This document shows, in pieces, positions 13,553 to 15,272 of a stretch of DNA of 15,272 nt. Below the pieces are notes generated by a model. It saw nothing but the letters and a program-made list of their open reading frames with translations. It made no database searches and was not told the origin of the DNA. This DNA is from CAYHBO01 sp964354855 (GTDB lineage: Bacteria > Babelota > Babeliae > Babelales > RVW-14). The stretch's first letter is position 1. Every line of letters begins with the position of its first letter. Where the stretch lies: assembly GCA_964354855.1 (NCBI GenBank), contig CAYHBO010000038.1, positions 1 to 15,272 of the forward strand, in the 5' to 3' direction. A program made the position numbers and the translations under genes.

Positions 13553-14335
13553 TGGTTGATCATGGCAACTGAATTCTATACCATCAAAAGTGAATATAGC
13601 AACCGTTGGACCTTGCTCAATGTTTGCTGCTAATGTTGGGCGTAAACAAAAGTTCATAAGAAAAATGGTATTTGGTTTTGCAAATGTGCGTATGAATTTT
13701 TTATAACTACCAAAAGTATCTTGACCTTCTATATCTATATCTGCGGCAACAACAATATTTGGTTGAATTTTTTCTGTAATAAGAGCTCCATAGCCGCTAT
13801 AAATGCGAATTTTTAACTTGTCTGTTAGATTTGGGAACATCCTCAGTAACGCATTGTATGCTTGGTTTAGCATGATTTTTAGATTTTCTTTTTCACCTGC
13901 ATACGAAGGATCTATGAAATGAAGTGTGATCCATGCTGTTGGAAGAACCTGTGAAAAAACCTTGGTTAATATAACAAAATCTAAGAAAAGCTTATCTGAT
14001 CCAAATCCGACATAATCGAATTTTTTACCAATATTTTCTTGGAGATTCTTAATGATTTCTTGTGCAACAATGTTTTCAAAATTTGCTCGAGGGTTATTTT
14101 TATCATGAGTTCTGCGGAGTGAACATTGGTCATCAGGGCATTCATTAAGTTTTGAAATTGGGTGAGTTGGAGTACTACGGACCTGGGTTAATAGTTCCAT
14201 TGGGCTTTGTAGTATTGCGTCTCGTAAACCGGTCCAAAATTGATTTTGGGTTTGCATAGCATTTGCCTGTGACAGATTTAATCCGGCAACCAGAACAATG
14301 GAAAAAACAAAGAATTTGTTGATATAAAATTTCAT
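13535..14335 (-). CDS. Secreted protein of unknown function, possibly Rossmann-like
   Basis: 266 residues with a clear signal peptide ending SQANA at 26, then MQ. I do not recognise the family. The mature part shows an alternating strand/helix pattern: YVGFGSD (108-114), ITLHFID ending acidic (136-142), KIRIYSGYGALI (175-186), NIVVAADID (193-201) and NTIFLMNF (222-229). This order, with a GFGS loop after the first strand and an acidic end to the second, is suggestive of a Rossmann or methyltransferase-like fold, but that is only a pattern. A Cys pair (C66, C71) lies in a charged stretch. The gene overlaps the M3 peptidase 3' end by 18 bp and lies 26 bp after its likely operon partner. Confidence 0.75.
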   Translation of the reverse strand: MKFYINKFFVFSIVLVAGLNLSQANAMQTQNQFWTGLRDAILQSPMELLTQVRSTPTHPISKLNECPDDQCSLRRTHDKNNPRANFENIVAQEIIKNLQENIGKKFDYVGFGSDKLFLDFVILTKVFSQVLPTAWITLHFIDPSYAGEKENLKIMLNQAYNALLRMFPNLTDKLKIRIYSGYGALITEKIQPNIVVAADIDIEGQDTFGSYKKFIRTFAKPNTIFLMNFCLRPTLAANIEQGPTVAIFTFDGIEFSCHDQPLTKLT

Positions 14336-14361
14336 AAGTTGTAAACGGCTTTATTGCTTGA

Positions 14362-15090
14362 TTAAAAAGGCTGAGAAGAGTTTTGTGTCAGCCAACTACT
14401 ATTGCCTCTTAAGTCGCGATAAAATGGTTTTATAGTGTAAAATGTTTCTGAAATTTTTCCGAAAATCTCATAATGAGTAAGACTTATACCTGGGTATTTT
14501 TCACAAAAACGTAAAATATCTTTTTTTGCTGCATCAGGGAAAAAACGTTTTATTGGGAGAGTTGTTTCATCTGACCAGGATTCAAGCCAGACAACAATTT
14601 CCATTATTGGTAAAGCTTCTAAAAATTCAATAATGGTTGATGGAATGAATACTGAGATGGGAGAAGTTTCAAGTGTTTGTTTTAATGTTGTGACGAGTGA
14701 TTTAAGGCATTCATCGCAGCCATTGTTATTGATGATGTTGAAGATCGTTAAACTTATAGGGAGCCATGCTAGTTGTTGTGGCAAGGTTCCGATGTTAACT
14801 GAGTTTTTTTTACAATATTTTGTGCAAGGCATTGTTACCGTGACATCTGCCGGAAATGTTGGTAGCTGTTCACAAGGAGGAGGGGTAGCTAGTTGCTTTG
14901 GCGTTGGGGATGATGATTCACCTCTGCTTTCACCTTGATAATTATTGCTGTCGACACTTGGGGTTCGTTTATGGGGGGTTGGTTGGGTAAGAGGTGTAAC
15001 CTCAGGGACATATTGCATTGCAGTTAAGTGTTTACTTAATGCTATGGTAACGAGGCTTAACATGATAATAAATGCTTTGGTAGGCGTCAT
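14362..15090 (-). CDS. Secreted protein of unknown function with Pro/Ser/Thr-rich linker
   Basis: 242 residues. Signal peptide about 1-24 ends HLTA, followed by MQ. A disordered-looking Pro/Thr/Ser/Gln-rich stretch (about 28-80) follows, then a globular part (about 85-235) with several cysteines (including C88, C92 and a CDEC pair near 129-132) and helical, hydrophobic segments. No catalytic motif is recognised. Cysteine pairs in an exported protein suggest disulfides or metal binding, which is inference. No strong ribosome site; AACTT directly precedes the ATG here and also before the next gene. It is likely co-transcribed with the gene at 13535-14335, 26 bp downstream. Confidence 0.72.
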   Translation of the reverse strand: MTPTKAFIIMLSLVTIALSKHLTAMQYVPEVTPLTQPTPHKRTPSVDSNNYQGESRGESSSPTPKQLATPPPCEQLPTFPADVTVTMPCTKYCKKNSVNIGTLPQQLAWLPISLTIFNIINNNGCDECLKSLVTTLKQTLETSPISVFIPSTIIEFLEALPIMEIVVWLESWSDETTLPIKRFFPDAAKKDILRFCEKYPGISLTHYEIFGKISETFYTIKPFYRDLRGNSSWLTQNSSQPF

Positions 15091-15147
15091 AAGTTATACT
15101 TTCGTGTGAGTAAGTTAGTTATAAAATAATAGCATGTTGAATAAAAG

Positions 15148-15272
15148 TTACGTTTTTTTTGTACTAGCGAGGTACGTGTTAATTGCCTCTATTACCAAAG
15201 TCTTCCACTGCGCAAAATATTCTTCATAGCCATTTCCAGGGAACTCACAGAGTTCTTTGGTGAGGTTAGGAA
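15148..15272 (-). CDS. C-terminal end of an unidentified gene (5' part outside the window)
   Basis: A minus-strand frame enters from the right edge and ends with TAA at 15150-15148, giving 40 residues ending EAINTYLASTKKT. The composition (charged, aromatic, helix-like, including GYEEYFAQWK) is protein-like, and the other two minus-strand frames are closed by stops. No family can be named from this length. It lies 57 bp upstream of the secreted-protein gene at 15090, in the same direction. The frame passes through eight consecutive A near its end, a place where length variation would change the C-terminus. Confidence 0.55.
   Translation of the reverse strand, partial: PNLTKELCEFPGNGYEEYFAQWKTLVIEAINTYLASTKKT

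Noticed and set aside
14633..14938. Plus-strand frame opposite the secreted protein gene at 14362-15090
   Set aside because: Lies wholly inside the better-supported minus-strand gene with signal peptide; no ribosome site or family resemblance.

Overview
The window is AT-rich bacterial chromosome with short intergenic gaps. The overall character is Gram-negative and host-associated: several short secreted proteins with no recognisable function, a beta-propeller protein, a secreted M3 metallopeptidase, a heptosyltransferase-like GT9 enzyme, and isolated housekeeping genes in unusual neighbourhoods. The style, including signal peptides that end in an '-A/S-M-Q' junction, reminds me of Candidatus Dependentiae (TM6). 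That is an inference from gene style, not a placement.

Layout. Positions 1-1596 (+) hold the 3' part of a WD40/PD40-like beta-propeller gene. Converging on it (1698-2780, -) is a methyltransferase with a signal peptide, which has its own intrinsic terminator. Positions 2781-3194 carry no convincing gene but hold a GC-rich mosaic of palindromic repeats. Next come tRNA-Lys(CTT) and tRNA-Leu(TAG), each followed by a nearly identical 43-bp imperfect palindrome whose first three bases are the tRNA's own CCA. A GIY-YIG nuclease gene and a second GC-rich palindrome follow. After these, the 3' end of tRNA-Leu is repeated exactly 400 bp downstream, so the block looks like an element inserted at the tRNA 3' terminus.

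Positions 3968-5311 (+) encode a divergent trigger-factor-like chaperone. It converges, across a perfect 19-bp bidirectional terminator hairpin, on an aquaporin-family channel (5371-5988, -). A compact four-gene operon follows on +: FkbM-type methyltransferase, YebC, YicC/YloC ribonuclease and a GT9 glycosyltransferase (6102-9553). Positions 9554-10081 contain a dispersed-type palindrome, a 67-bp element with perfect 18-bp inverted ends, the decayed 3' end of an M3 peptidase paralogue, and three 19-bp repeats spaced exactly 33 bp apart. The third repeat runs into the ribosome binding site of an AAA_14/DUF4143 ATPase (10082-11440). The intact M3 thimet-oligopeptidase-like gene (11444-13552) follows directly. 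The right end (13535-15272, -) has two unrecognised secreted proteins and the C-terminal end of a third gene.

How the genes work together: YebC and YicC pair translation and RNA-decay functions, and both sit between surface-polysaccharide-type enzymes (FkbM, GT9). The secreted M3 peptidase and the small secreted proteins fit a cell that handles peptides and host material outside the cytoplasm. The most interesting parts are the tRNA-3'-end GIY-YIG element with its CCA-starting palindromes, and the 33-bp-phased repeats in front of the DUF4143 ATPase.
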